A stretch of DNA of 64,000 nucleotides from Siphonodentalium dalli (Eukaryota > Mollusca > Scaphopoda > Gadilida > Siphonodentaliidae). Location: positions 196,859,887-196,923,886 of the forward strand of contig CP136062.1 in NCBI GenBank assembly GCA_032622095.1. The letters run 5' to 3'. Positions 46,281 to 57,860 of the stretch are shown here, in pieces. Each line of letters begins with the position of its first letter. Within the stretch, counting starts at the first letter, position 1. The notes under the pieces are model-generated. The model ran no database searches. It was not told the origin of the DNA and worked only from the letters and a program-made list of their open reading frames with translations. Both the position numbers and the translations under genes were made by a program.

Positions 46281-48800
46281 GTAGTTCAACTCGGATTGTT
46301 CTAATCAAAACAGTGCTTTCTCATCGCAATAAAAAGAGAAAACTCTGGCGTCTATTGCAGCTGAATTAATTGTACACCAACTGTCATGAATTATCAGAAT
46401 CTCACGTTTCCAAGGGTGTCCGTTGGGGAGTCAGAAAGGTGAGTTTTTATGCCGTTTGAGACCATTTTTGTAATAAACAACACGACATTCTGGATTCTAT
46501 TTTTGTCATTTTCACCTGGATGAAGACTGAAGTTATGTTAGTAACGACTTTCAAAATGAAATTAATTTAATAGATCTCACCATTCATGGTTGCATTGGTA
46601 ATTTGAATATCATGTATACCGGGTACCGACCCAAACGTGTTTTACGGAAGAAATATTTCAATGACAGCTGTCATATTTCAAGAATGCCATGTGACTGCCA
46701 GGTGTGCAATAATTTAGAAATGAACAGTCAAAACAATTCACCAATTTGGCAGTTTACATGTCCTACTCCTAGATTCTAATTGTAATGATCATACTATTCA
46801 TAGTTTGACTTGTTTTCATGTCCACTTTTTGTAATATATAACATTTGTTGATAAACATATTTTTCATAATGATAATCATAATTCATGTGTCTTTTGATCA
46901 TTAGACTCGCATAGTATACTCACATTCATAATGTTAATAAATGACATTGAGACTGCGTGGGAATTAATTATAATGTATACAAGTACTGGTCAGCTATGTT
47001 GAAACATAATATCATTAGCCTTATTTATTATTATATTAGCAATAATATTATTTTTGTATATTAGTTATACTGCTATCATAAAGAGGTATGAACAACTGAA
47101 TATTACATGGTTTGCCAATGTAGGCACTGGTGAGTGGTGTGTACTGCATGGGAAATATCCCAATATAACATATTTCATACCTGTAATCTGTAAATTAATT
47201 TATAATTAAAATTAAATGCTTCAAATTCTGTATTATTTCAGGAAGTGGACAGATCTATACCGTATGCCAATGGCAACACCTTAATGATATTGGTGGATCA
47301 CAAAGTGATGTGTGCAACATGCATGAGCCGAAAATAATCCAGATGAGACAAAATGAGATGCAGAATGCAAGGATGTGTTCAAGATAAAGAAGGAATTGAA
47401 CTATACTTGAGCGAAAATCCTGGATAAAAAGTAGCTGATGTCTCATTGACTGTCAGGGAAAGAGCCACAAATGATACATATTTATAAGTTCATCATTACA
47501 TTAATTATAGATTTCAAACATTGTCTCTCCATCACATGGTACTTATCCATACTAAGGCAACACCCAGGTTCATTTGCAGATTGTGTGTCCCTCCAGTCTG
47601 AAAAAAAAAGTATCCTCTAGGCTAGTAGCCCCCAATAGCATGCATGATCCCATTCAGCTTTAGTAACTGTAATTCTCCAATGTAAATGGACTATAAGTAT
47701 GTTATCTTACTAGTATATTTTACAAATTGTACCATAATCATTAACTATTTTATTACTGTATGGATTATCTCGCTCAGTTTCAAAGTACCTGTAGCCTATA
47801 CAATTAACTGTTCTTCGTTGATATCTATTTTAATATCATGGTGGACAGAGATACCCTTTATATTCATGTTTAGGTTAATTCATATAACAAGACCACATAC
47901 ACACCTGTTTGTTGAAACACCCTACTGTGACCAAAATATACAAAATAATCATGGAACTCAAATAAATAATCATTGGTTATTCATTTATGTATATAAACAT
48001 GATATATATGTCTGTTTTTATAAGATGAAATTAATTACTATGAGATATTAAAGGACATGTTTATAATACTCGTATATGTTAGAATACAAGATAGAATGAG
48101 GTGCAGTGGTCCTGTGACATTTATTTAATTTTACGGGAAATTATTTTATTTTTATATATATAAAGGTATATATAAAAGTTAAAAAGTTCCCGGTTGAATC
48201 GGGCTAGTGGTTCAACTGTGGAGGACATAAGACTCATATATATCCATTGATTAATTTCATCAACGTACGTGTGTACGTTTATGAGAAAAATCACTCTGAA
48301 TTATGTGCTTCGGTATACTGTATACCTCAATACTTATATGTGCGCCAGCTGATCTGGGAAAACTACAAAACTAAATCCCAACTACACGTAAGAAATCAGA
48401 TCATCCAATACTTGCACTAGCTGATCGAGGAAAATTACAAAACTAAATCCCCACAACACGTAAAAAATCAGAGTAAATAAACCTGGACGCAAAATACGCA
48501 CAACTTGCCACAAGAGAGTTTGATTTAGCGCAGTAATTGACGTCGAATTACGGACACTTTCCATTCCAGAAAATGCATATCACGGACCAAATCGTATTTA
48601 GTGGCATTAATTCAATGTCACATTGAAAGCATTATGATTAAAAGTTAATATAAAGTACTTTATTACGAGTATTTCATCACAACCGTACACGAACCCTATG
48701 TAAATATAACGTAAAATTATCTCCCCCTACTTTTCTGAACTACCTTAACGCTTGAGGGCCAAAGCAATGGCGACGTCCAGTAGCGTTACAGATTGATAAC
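46281..48800. other. Intergenic sequence without a supported gene
   Basis: AT-rich. A 121-codon frame at 47686-48051 is hydrophobic and low-complexity without known motifs. A segment at 47240-47460 has an acceptor-like ttatttcag but no recognisable protein. Two diverged copies of an actaaatcccaactacacgt phrase occur near 48370 and 48445. Confidence 0.5.
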
Positions 48801-48818
48801 CACGAGTGCGACGTCTAT

Positions 48819-49381
48819 CCTATTTTTAGTCTATGGTATTGGCGAGCCCGTGCGACGCCCGTGCAGCGCATGCGCAGACGAGATCTCGGAAACGGGTGGA
48901 GCTATCGACTTGAAATTTGCTATGTGAATGTATCTTGCCCCGGATACGAATTTTATCGGGTCGCCGAGCCCGTGCGACGCCAGCTTCGCGCATGCGCAGA
49001 CGAGATCTCGGAAACGGGTGGAGCTATCGACTTGAAATGTGCTATGTGAATGTATCTTGCCCCGGATACGAATTTTATCGGGTCGCCGAGCCCGTGCGAC
49101 GCCAGCTTCGCGCATGCGCAGACGATATCTCGGAAACGGGTGGATCTATCGACTTTAAATTTGGTATGTGAATGTATCTTGCCCCGGATACGAATTTTAT
49201 CTGGTCGCCGAGCCCGTGCGACGCCAGCTTCACGCATGCGCAGACCAGATCTCGGAAACGGGTAGAGCTATCGACTTGAAATTTAGTTTTTGAATAGCCC
49301 GGACAACGTCGGGCTGGGTAGAGCTATCGACTTGAAATTTGGTTTTTGAATAGCCCGGACAACGTCGGGCTCATCGGCTAG
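48819..49381 (+). mobile_element. Helitron built of 122-bp tandem units, with duplicated 3' hairpin
   Basis: Four copies of a unit containing gccgagcccgtgcgacgcca and gcatgcgcagacgagatctc, period 122 bp (marker positions 48839, 48959, 49081, 49203). It ends with two 55-bp copies of a segment carrying the hairpin agcccggacaacgtcgggct, then CTAG at 49378-49381. The 5' end (TCTATCC near 48819) is tentative. Confidence 0.75.
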
Positions 49382-50104
49382 TCTATTATATATTTTGGAA
49401 GATCTGTCTGTGTGTGTGTCTGTGAACTCGAAAACGGCCGAGCCGATTTCGATGAAACTTGGTATGTGGGGGTATTTTCGGCCGGGGGTGGCATGGGCCT
49501 ATTAATTTGTCCGTGCGACGTGACCTTGACCTTCAAATCGGGTCATTTCAAGGTCAAACGCCCGAATATCACGGGATTTCGATGAAACTTGGTATGTGGA
49601 GGTACCTTCGGCCGGTGAGTGGCATAGGCCTATTAATTTGTCCGTGCGACGTGACCTTTTCCTTGAAATCGGGTCATTTCAAGGTCAAACGCCCGAATAT
49701 CACGGGATTTCGATGAAACTTGGTATGTGGGGTACCTTCAGCCGGGGAGTGGCATAGGCCTATTAATTTGCCCGTGCGACGTGACTTTGACCTTGAAATT
49801 GGGTCAATTCAAGGTCAAATCGCCAATTTTGATGGGATTTCGACGAAATTTTATACATAGGGTTACTTTTGTCCACTGAGTGTTTTGGACGGGTCAAATT
49901 GTGACCCCGACCTGACCTTGACCTTCAAAATGATCAATTCAAGGTCAAATCGGGTAAAACCGGATGGATTTCGACGGGCACGTTTGTCGGGTACTTTTGT
50001 CCGGGCAGTGTTTTGGACTGGTCAAATCGTGACCCCACTTGACCTTGACCTTCAAAATGGACAATTTAAGGTCAAAGTCCGGACGAAGTCGGGTCACCTT
50101 CTAG
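49382..50104 (+). mobile_element. Helitron built of 130-bp tandem units
   Basis: 5' end TCTATTATATATTTTGGAAG immediately follows the CTAG of the previous Helitron. The 3' end has hairpin gtccggacgaagtcgggt-like, then CTAG (50101-50104) followed by T. Five units of 130-131 bp start at gatttcgatgaaacttgg (49445, 49575, 49706, 49836, 49967). Each carries ttgacctt and aaggtcaa motifs. Confidence 0.88.
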
Positions 50105-50635
50105 TATAGTTATATAAGGAATATCAATGAGCTATCTATTAATTTCTGATAATTGGTCAAAGAAAAATGTAAACTCTCACATGTTTCAACCTAAATGAGG
50201 TCCACTTATTGTAGTGCAACATCCTTACACATTCACTTCAAACATATTTAATTGTTCTTGGGTTTAAATTAATATATACAGGTACTTTATGAGCACCCCA
50301 ACATAGTACGCACACCATGTAATTTCTCGCACCCCACCCCGCCCCATCCCAACTCTCTCCCAAATCTTGCACAGGTCTACCTGCACTCAGTTTATAATCA
50401 TTATTGTATTTATTTCCCAGTATATAGGGCTCTGGTCCATAAGACATGTCTTCCACTGAGGCCCGTTGCCATTAGCATGAATACATACGTTGTCATTGTG
50501 TACAATATACATATTTTGGGTTATCAATAACAGTCAGTTGAGTTGAGTTAAAATTCACTGGCGTAGAATCTATAGACACAAGAATCTATGAATCCCAGTT
50601 ATGAAACAGCAAGAAACTTGATATTCTACATCTAC
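50105..50635. other. Intergenic sequence without recognised features
   Basis: No coding frame or repeat was recognised between the second Helitron and the MULE end. Confidence 0.5.
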
Positions 50636-51288
50636 TATACGCAGCAAGTCCCTGGATATGCAGCAAGTCCCCGGTAAATGCAGCAAGTCCCTGGTAAATG
50701 CAGCAAGTCCCCCACACCTAGGGTGGGTTACGGCGAATTAGCCATGCTTGTTTACACAACGATGTGTTTAATCAGTGGAGGTGCTGATTACAAAGGGCTT
50801 TAATCAAAGGGCTTTAATTTGATCGTAATACTGATAGATTATTGAAGGGAATTGGACAGAATTGTGGGACTGAATCATTGAATGATAAAATTAAGGGTTG
50901 GATTTTTTTAGATGTTTTTATAGTAACATGAGAATAGTAGAATAGCAAAAAAAGAAAAATAGAGCACAGTTTTATAAATATACATATATATATAACAGTG
51001 AGCTGAAAGAAAAGTTTATTAGAATAAATTGTATATATATATGTGGCCAGTAAGGAAAGGGAAAAACCAAGGTATTGAGACATTCGTTTGGGAAGATTTT
51101 ATTGAATAAAAAAATATTTGGATACATGTTATCTCTATGTTGTTTAATTTCACTCTCCGGTCATGGGAACTTTGCTTTGGGGGATTGTGGTTGACTTTGC
51201 CGTTCGTTTTCTCTTTCGTTGTCCTGGTTTTTTCCCCGCACTGACTGCTGTAAGTACCATCCTCTGGCCGTCTGTTGTTCTCAGCATC

Positions 51289-51975
51289 TCAAGGCTTTTC
51301 GTGTACTGGCTTGATCTCTCTTAAAAATCTGTTAAAATGCTTGTCCCTTACTTCTGATGATTTTGAATTCCAGATTTCCGGGCGAACATAGAATTTTGCG
51401 AACTCCTTGGTTAATGTAAACTGTCCAAATCCGAATAAACTACGTTGCAATTCCTTGTACTCTCCGTCAACTATACTAAACAGTGCCTGCACTAACTCCG
51501 TTAAAGGTTTTGATTTCCAGTCTACTGTCTGTTTAAGAATATGGTTCAGAGATTCACAATTGTTGTTGGTCCAATTCGATAAGTCCATCGCCAATCCCGG
51601 TAGTTGTGCTGTCGCGAAATTTTCAGTGAAGAGTGGCTTCATCCTGTTCACAAAGTATTCTGAGAATGCTGGTGCTGTTAAGTCTATTGTCCTTTTCGCT
51701 TATTGAACCCTGTAGTCGAAAACTGACGCGGTAGTTGTTCCTATTGAATCTCTTAACTTGTGAATAACATTGTTCTTTAGATGGCGTACACACGATATCT
51801 TCTTCCCATTTTTGAAGGCAAATGTGGCTCCAAGCTTCATAGCCTTTTCGTCGTCGGTGCTGATAATAGGTTGTGAAGGACAGTCGGAAATGGAAGCCAG
51901 AATTTTCTTCAGAATGAACAATAAAGAGCGTTTGTGCGTGATAAGGTATTTTTCGCCCGCGAAGATTTTATGAAC
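51289..51975 (-). pseudogene. MULE (Mutator-like) transposase fragment
   Basis: Conceptual translation starts after an acceptor-like tttag near 51975 with HKIFAGEKYLITHKRSLLF, then IISTDDEKAMKLGATFAF and CVRHLKNNVIHKL, the D ... C-x-x-H region of MULE transposases. After one in-frame TAA at 51702-51700 it resumes with NWTNNNCESLNHILKQTVDW, a motif common in invertebrate MULEs, and ends before any SWIM zinc finger is seen. Upstream catalytic parts are missing. Apart from the TAA the frame is intact over about 230 codons, so decay is moderate. Confidence 0.82.
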
Positions 51976-51999
51976 CTAAATATTCAAATCCTTCCAAGA

Positions 52000-53769
52000 C
52001 AAAACCGAGCCAGCATGCCAGTTGACCTTTGATAAAACTTGAAAGGGAATATCGAGGAGAAAGTGACATGTCACAATCATGTTAACTCAAACAGTTACGA
52101 TGTAGCAAACAATGTCGTCGCGCCCAATTTCTGAATAATGCTGACGTAATTGTAATTCGCGTGCACCTGGCATTTGAGATATACAGATGTGCGCAAAATT
52201 AACGGCGATTATCAACCTCCCAATCAAGGGTTTCACTCACTTTTTTGTGGCAATATACGTCAATACATTATAATGAATATATAACAAAATAAAAAATTAA
52301 TGATGCATGCATGGTTTATACATCCATTGAATAAAAGCAAGCACGTGGTTCGTTTATGTGGATTTGCAATAGATCAGATATGGGATATCATGGGATGATT
52401 ATAGTTGTGCTAAATTAATCGGCTTTCCGAGAAACACGGCACCAGAGCGCATCACTTCAACGAAACGGAAATATCTGAGAATGTACTTCCGTTGCGAAAA
52501 CAAAAGTATCGTGGTTCTCCGCTTTTTTTTATTGGCTTATACGGCGCCGCTGTGTATTCCAAATTCCAATGTTTATTTATTTATGAAACTCTATTTCTCT
52601 TCCACCCTTGAATGAAGTAATTACAGTAAGCATGTTTGTTGAGATACTATACTTGTCAATATATGTCATAGCTGTCTGGTTTTTAAAATCCAGATTCCTA
52701 CATAAATTATACCAGTAATAGATCGACGCATGCATGCATGACGTACTGACCGCGTGGTTGTTTGTGCACATGCACGCGAGGTTTCCCCCCGAATTATCTG
52801 CATTTTCTGATCAGGGCTAGTGGTTTTCATAACTTGTCAACATGACAATTTTTATTTGAATATGATGACTAAAATCTTATCTGTAGGAATGTTGGTAGAG
52901 AATACAATAAATGGTGTATTTTCAATAGCTTGTTAATGCATAATAAAACGGAAAAATTAAATAAATTGAAAAGCATACCGCCCGCCCCTAATGTCGGGGT
53001 GTCCGTTCGGGGAAACGTGTGCATTATTCCTTTTGACCTTATAAACGTGTCCCATCTCAATTCTAAAAATTCAACACACAATTGTTTGTGTAATCTTTAT
53101 TCAGTCCATACTCGGGTGGCAAATGCCGTGGAATAAAAGAGCAAAGCGTAAAATGTCGCGTATTTCCAGTTTCAGTCGCAATTAACATGCTCATTTGACC
53201 AAATTAAAAAAAAAAAAAATAGCAACTGTAATAAAAACATGGGAATAATTTTATTTACTAATTATCGGTTATGGTGTCAAAGCATACCACATTAGAGCAA
53301 AATATCGGTAAGCTCCTCCCACAGCCAACCAATTAAAGCAGAGAATAAAATCTCGTAAACTAATCCTGGATGATTGACAGGTGTGTGTCGACGTGGAAGC
53401 ATGCTGGGATCGACGCATGACTTTTTTTTTATATTTGACAACAAAGTTCCATTAAAATCTTCATTAGATCGTTGAAACGGTGGGGTTAAATATAAATGTG
53501 ATTCGTCATATAATGACCTTAAAGCCGATATTATGTACGGATTTAAATTTCCTTTAATTAAAAATACTAACCTTCGTATATTTATACTAATAAAAAACTT
53601 AGAAAGAACTTAGAAAAACTATTTTATTTTATATATCAAAATCTACAAATACACATCTTAAATAATTATAAAGGGATAAAGATTTCCAAACAATTCTAAT
53701 CAACTGCCACAGATCATAAATCAAATGGATAATAAAACACTGATTAAACTCATCAACAACTCCACTAAT
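52000..53769. other. Interior of the MULE without recognised coding sequence
   Basis: No frame with transposase similarity was found here; short A-runs (53206-53219) and a T-run (53422-53431) occur. The expected N-terminal transposase exons appear deleted or beyond recognition. Confidence 0.5.
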
Positions 53770-54594
53770 CCACCCTAGGTGTGAGGGACTTGCTGCATTT
53801 ACCAGGGACTGGTGTGACGAGCACAGGATTCACATACGATCCGGCAACAAGTTGCACACAAGCTGCAAGTCCCGACTAAAAGTCACTTCCTGTTTACGTG
53901 TCAGACAAAATCATCTTGACAAGAATGTATTATGCGGAGCACAGATCCATCACACAAATATCGTTCCAATAAGCTATACATATTATATTAACCCAAATTA
54001 TATTCTCCCACATTCAGATCATATCAGGGCACATATAGAAGCATTTATTTGGAAGTTTTGAGGTCGCACATTTATGTATTTAACATTGAAGCGAGTGCGT
54101 CTCCGGCAGTGTCGGAAGCTTTTTGGCCTGCGACCCCGGTTATCACAAATAGCGAATTTTCACATAAAAATGGTAACTTCCCATGACATATGGTTGTTAT
54201 GCCTATAACAATCATATATCAATGCACCCCTCCACAATTATCCAAACCCTGGAAAAGTTCGGGAAAGTCAAATATATTCAATTATAAAACACCCCAAATT
54301 TCGACGCACATAAAAGAAATCAACCCGGTGCTTCCCGATTTCCATAAATAGTAAGAAAACAACAAAGTCCCATTTGTTGAAATTATAAGGCAATTGTCGG
54401 GTATACATCACTATATTACCCCGAACAAATGCCAACCCAAGGAAAAGTCAAATAAGTGAGTTTTGATCCAAAAATATGACGGCATATTTTTGCATTACGA
54501 ATACACGGCCGCCATTAAAATTAGACTGCAAGCTAAAAGGGAAATCCCCTATCGCAAATATAGAAGCAGATCGGTGCTCGCCAGCTAGCCTGTG

Positions 54595-54666
54595 ATTGGC
54601 TGGGTTTCAATGATTCTGATTGGTTGCAACTTTGTGCCACCAGGTGCCCGGAGATGGGTATAAAAG
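54595..54666 (+). promoter_or_regulatory. LTR promoter: two inverted CCAAT boxes and a TATA box
   Basis: ATTGG at 54595-54599 and 54619-54623, then TATAAAAG at 54659-54666. Spacing suits a pol II promoter with a start near 54690, which would put R/U5 just downstream. The same set occurs at 63060-63131 in LTR copy 2. Confidence 0.75.
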
Positions 54667-54728
54667 GAGGTCTCAGACCTGGAGAACCTCAGTTGGGTCA
54701 CTGCTCAATTCAATGTAAGCTAGCTCGA

Positions 54729-55028
54729 TTGATTGCATGGTTTAGTGCTTCTCAGGACGCCCAGCGAACACTGGACTTAAACCACCCCAAGTATGGAGTT
54801 TCCGTTTTGGGATCTCCTCCACCCGTTACAGAACAGTTGATTCACGATCACGATGTACACTTCAAAGGTCACTCCCGAGAGGCGCTGTACGAGTTCTACT
54901 TGGCCATCATCCGGAAGGCTCTGAGTGATCACCCCCCTTCGGACGCCCATCTAGCCTTCCTGCAGTGGTATCAGAGGAGGCCTGACTTCAAGAGGATCGC
55001 AGAATCCGACCTCCAGAAACCACCTTGA
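54729..55028 (+). CDS. Unrecognised open stretch in the poly(A)-tailed insertion, 5' truncated
   Basis: Ninety-nine codons are open from the insertion junction to TGA at 55026-55028. The product has no ATG of its own near the start. Visible segments: LNHPKYGVSVLGSPPPVTEQ, HFKGHSREALYEFYLAIIRK and AHLAFLQWYQRRPDFKRIAE. Base composition is richer in G+C than the LTR around it, as expected of coding sequence. I do not recognise the family. It may be the C-terminus of a LINE-encoded or host protein. Confidence 0.4.
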   Translation: MIAWFSASQDAQRTLDLNHPKYGVSVLGSPPPVTEQLIHDHDVHFKGHSREALYEFYLAIIRKALSDHPPSDAHLAFLQWYQRRPDFKRIAESDLQKPP

Positions 55029-55926
55029 TTGCTTTGTCTTATGTATCGCTTTATTTATTTCGACTTTGACCCCCCCTGCTACGTCCCTGACTTCTGACTT
55101 TGCCTATCACTTTTACCTTCCACGTGCTCGGCGGGCTCGGCTGAGCGACAGGTACCTCGTTTCCTGTCGTTCAGCCGTGCTCCCCGTGCTTACCTTGACC
55201 TTTTTCATTGTTATGTAACTCCTTCGATCCACATGCTTTCAACTACGTCCGTCATTTCCACTTTTCAATTTCGGTTGACCTACTTCGCGATTTCTTTCAC
55301 TTCTTGGTTTCCGCTTTGTACTTCGGGGTCTTTGTCCCCATGTTGGCTCTTCCTCCGTTGCTGATTGTCGCATCGGCGGCAGGGCTGGGATGGGGACGGA
55401 GGACCCGTTCTCCAACGGCTTCTCATTTTCATTTCCATTTTTCTCCAATTGCTTTCGCTTTTACTTTAAATTTCAATTGACCTATTTTACCTTATTAATG
55501 ACCTTTCGGCCTCAAATTCCAACTTCTACAATTTTGCCTTGTAACTATTTCATTCTTCTCACTTTTTTTCTTTTCCACTGTCTTTCTTCCTACTACAAAT
55601 TTGGATTTATTATGACATTTCTTGATTATCCTTTTCTTATTTATTTCTTTATTGTTCCAATGTGTTTTTTTTTCCTATTTGCAATTTGATAATCCTTTTC
55701 TTATTTATTTAGTACATGCCTTTTTCTTTGTATTCGATTGTGACAATTTATTATGTACATTTTAATTATCTTATCTTTTCATTAAAGGACGATGATGAGT
55801 TCTCGTTTGGCCGTACTCACGTACACCGGCATGGTTTGGACCCTCCTGGTCTTGGTTAAACCCGTCGGGCCTTACGACCAGGACTGAGTCCACCCACAGG
55901 TTTAAAAAAAAAAAAAAAAAAAAAAA
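54729..55926 (+). mobile_element. Poly(A)-tailed retrosequence inserted in LTR copy 1
   Basis: Absent from LTR copy 2, so it is a clear insertion of 1,198 bp ending in about 23 A. It begins with a GC-rich open stretch (54729-55028), then a noncoding part with a hairpin around 55140-55180, a long pyrimidine-rich section (55200-55700) and attaaagg before the tail region. No target duplication: compared with copy 2, four bases (agcc) are missing at the junction. It may be a 5'-truncated LINE/SINE or a processed transcript. Confidence 0.8.
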
Positions 55927-56161
55927 TAAGAGCTCGAAGCAAAAGCTCGAATCTTTAAGATCGAAGCATAAAAGCTTAATTAATTAAGGTGTTACCCTAA
56001 GTGGTAAACCTTGGAAGTGTATAGAGACTAAGTGGGCAGTTTTACGAGGTTAAAACTGCCAAAGTCCTGCCACGGGCAGAACTTGAACAGACAGTTAGCT
56101 GGAAACTGTCGGTCTCTATTGTGTTTACAGATTGGCAAGGCCAAGTCTGTGTAGTGTATAG

Positions 56162-57443
56162 CAGGGTTTCCGTCAGGCCGGCTGCGGGTCCGTCCCACGG
56201 ACCCATTCCCCTCGCAGATGATCTGTTTGATTCATACATGTACCAAAAGTCAGCAGCAATATGTCATAAAAAATCTGGCTGCAACGGGAGTTCGGGGGGT
56301 TAAACAGAATACTGGTGAAAAAGCGGGTCAATTGTGCAGTGTGTTACCAGTACAGCGTAACCCTTTGAAATAAAAACTTCAAAACAAAACTACAACGTAA
56401 TGTTTGGTGTGCATTGAAATAGCGACGTTATATACAGCGTAATAAATGTCGCTGTAACATCAAAGAATGTCGGACTGCTGACTACGGATGTTATTTTGAA
56501 TGAGATTTCTGTCGTTGAAACTACTCATGCTCGGAGATCCCGTGCTATCGTACGATTACATAATTTGATCAAAGAATGCCGAATTGCTGAGTTAGGCAGA
56601 GTAGGGATCAACATACTAGTAAGCCAACAGGCGGTTCTCCTACCAAAGGAGGTATCTACCTCCGAGATCCCGTGCTATCGTACTATTACAATACGGAACC
56701 TGTCCCAAATCAGTCTTTATAGCGGGAATTCATAGTGACAACACCATTCATTTGACCCATATTACATGCATGGAGGATAAACACAAAAAACATACCCCCC
56801 CCCCTCAAATATGGAGATAAAGTCAAAGTACGGTCAATAATAGTTTCGTTGTCCCGCCTGGGTCCCCAAACACAAACAACGGCGCACATGTTCCCATTTC
56901 CCGCCAAAACTCAATTATATTTCGCCGCTATAAATATCTCCTGCAGACAAACCCTGCAGTATATATGACGTCACAGTGCACAAATAGTTTTACGATTGAC
57001 AGAATACATCGAATATATCAGCTTCATTTTCACGGAAGCTACTTGAAATTCTAGGAAATACTTAATTCAATTCTCCCAGCTATGTATTATTGGACAATGC
57101 ATAGATGCTTTTTAGTGTTTAGTTTCATTATACCTGTCGGAATCTTATTGTACGTTATAAATTTTTAAACACTAACTTGTAGCTTGATATAGTGTTATGT
57201 GCGTAATTACATGATTAATTATCTGGATACCATCAACAGAATTAATGCACCCACGGAAAATGATCGACTTGCATAATATACGTAGCTTTGGATTACTTTG
57301 TGGGACACTCAGGTGCAAGGAAATGGCTACTTTTCAGTGTCAAATAACAAAATTTTCGCCCGACAGGACAAACCATGGTCCTCCCGTCGCGTTATGTGTT
57401 TCCCCAATACGGACTCATTAATTTCCCCTTGGCGGAAACCCTG
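56162..57443. mobile_element. hAT-type non-autonomous element inserted in LTR copy 1
   Basis: Absent from LTR copy 2. Inverted ends CAGGGTTTCCGTCA and the complement of CAGGGTTTCCGCCA (one mismatch) are of the common hAT type. Flanks gtgtatag and cagtatag look like a diverged 8-bp duplication. Contains a direct repeat of gagatcccgtgctatcgtac (about 56534 and 56661). No transposase visible. Confidence 0.8.
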
Positions 57444-57860
57444 ACAGTATAGAGACTAAGTGTGCAGTTTTACGAGGTTAAAACTGACAAAGTCCTGCCA
57501 CGGGCAGAACTTAGACAGTTAGCTGGAAACTGTCAGTCTCTATTGTTAGGGGTATAGTGTAGTGTTTCCCTTGAGCACTTAGAAAAATAAGGGTGGTGGC
57601 AGCAATTTAAGTAGAATCAACCCAGACATTAAAATCCCCTTGGGCGTCTGGGCGACCCACGAGTCGGAATCATATTCCTTTTTATGGCATGCAGTCGTTA
57701 GACCGCTCGGTTAGTTTATACCCCCGGTTGCATGTTACATAAAGTGGTGGCAGCGGTGGGATTGATTGATTCTAAAAATAACTTGTTAGAATAGATTAAG
57801 ATTGATTTTTTTTTATTGTAATTAAATATTAAATGTTGGTTCTTGAAATTTAACTTTGAA

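Larger units (their letters stand above)
50639..53812 (-). mobile_element. MULE DNA transposon, decayed, right end cut by the LTR element
   Basis: The left end is four tandem copies of about 20-25 bp containing gcagcaagtccc (50639-50712), followed by ccacacctagggtggg. The right end (53770-53812) is the inverse, ccaccctaggtgtgagggac then ttgctgcatttaccaggga, and then breaks off at the LTR start. It encloses a MULE transposase remnant on the minus strand. Other parts (52000-53760) have no recognisable coding sequence. Confidence 0.8.
53813..57739 (+). repeat. LTR copy 1 of a Gypsy-like element, with two nested insertions
   Basis: Starts TGTGACGAGCACAGG and ends gcatgttaca, the TG...CA form of LTRs. 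Removing the insertions 54729-55926 and 56162-57443 leaves about 1.45 kb that matches LTR copy 2 (62278-63719) almost base for base (for example one a/c difference near 54489/62949). It contains a TATA promoter at 54659 and a roughly 100-bp internal duplication (56021-56120 and 57451-57545). Confidence 0.9.

Noticed and set aside
47230-47460. Possible exon after ttatttcag at 47241
   Set aside because: Short frame, no recognisable product and no partner exons.
48831-49265. Several 60-94 codon frames in the 122-bp array
   Set aside because: Products of a tandem repeat read in multiple frames and strands; non-autonomous Helitron sequence.
54624-55028. 134-codon ORF starting before the LTR TATA box
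   Set aside because: The first 35 codons are LTR promoter sequence and would not be transcribed from that promoter; only the inserted part may be coding.
55239-55689. Overlapping frames in the pyrimidine-rich part of the poly(A)-tailed insert
   Set aside because: Phenylalanine/serine-rich translations of a CT-rich tract, no domain.
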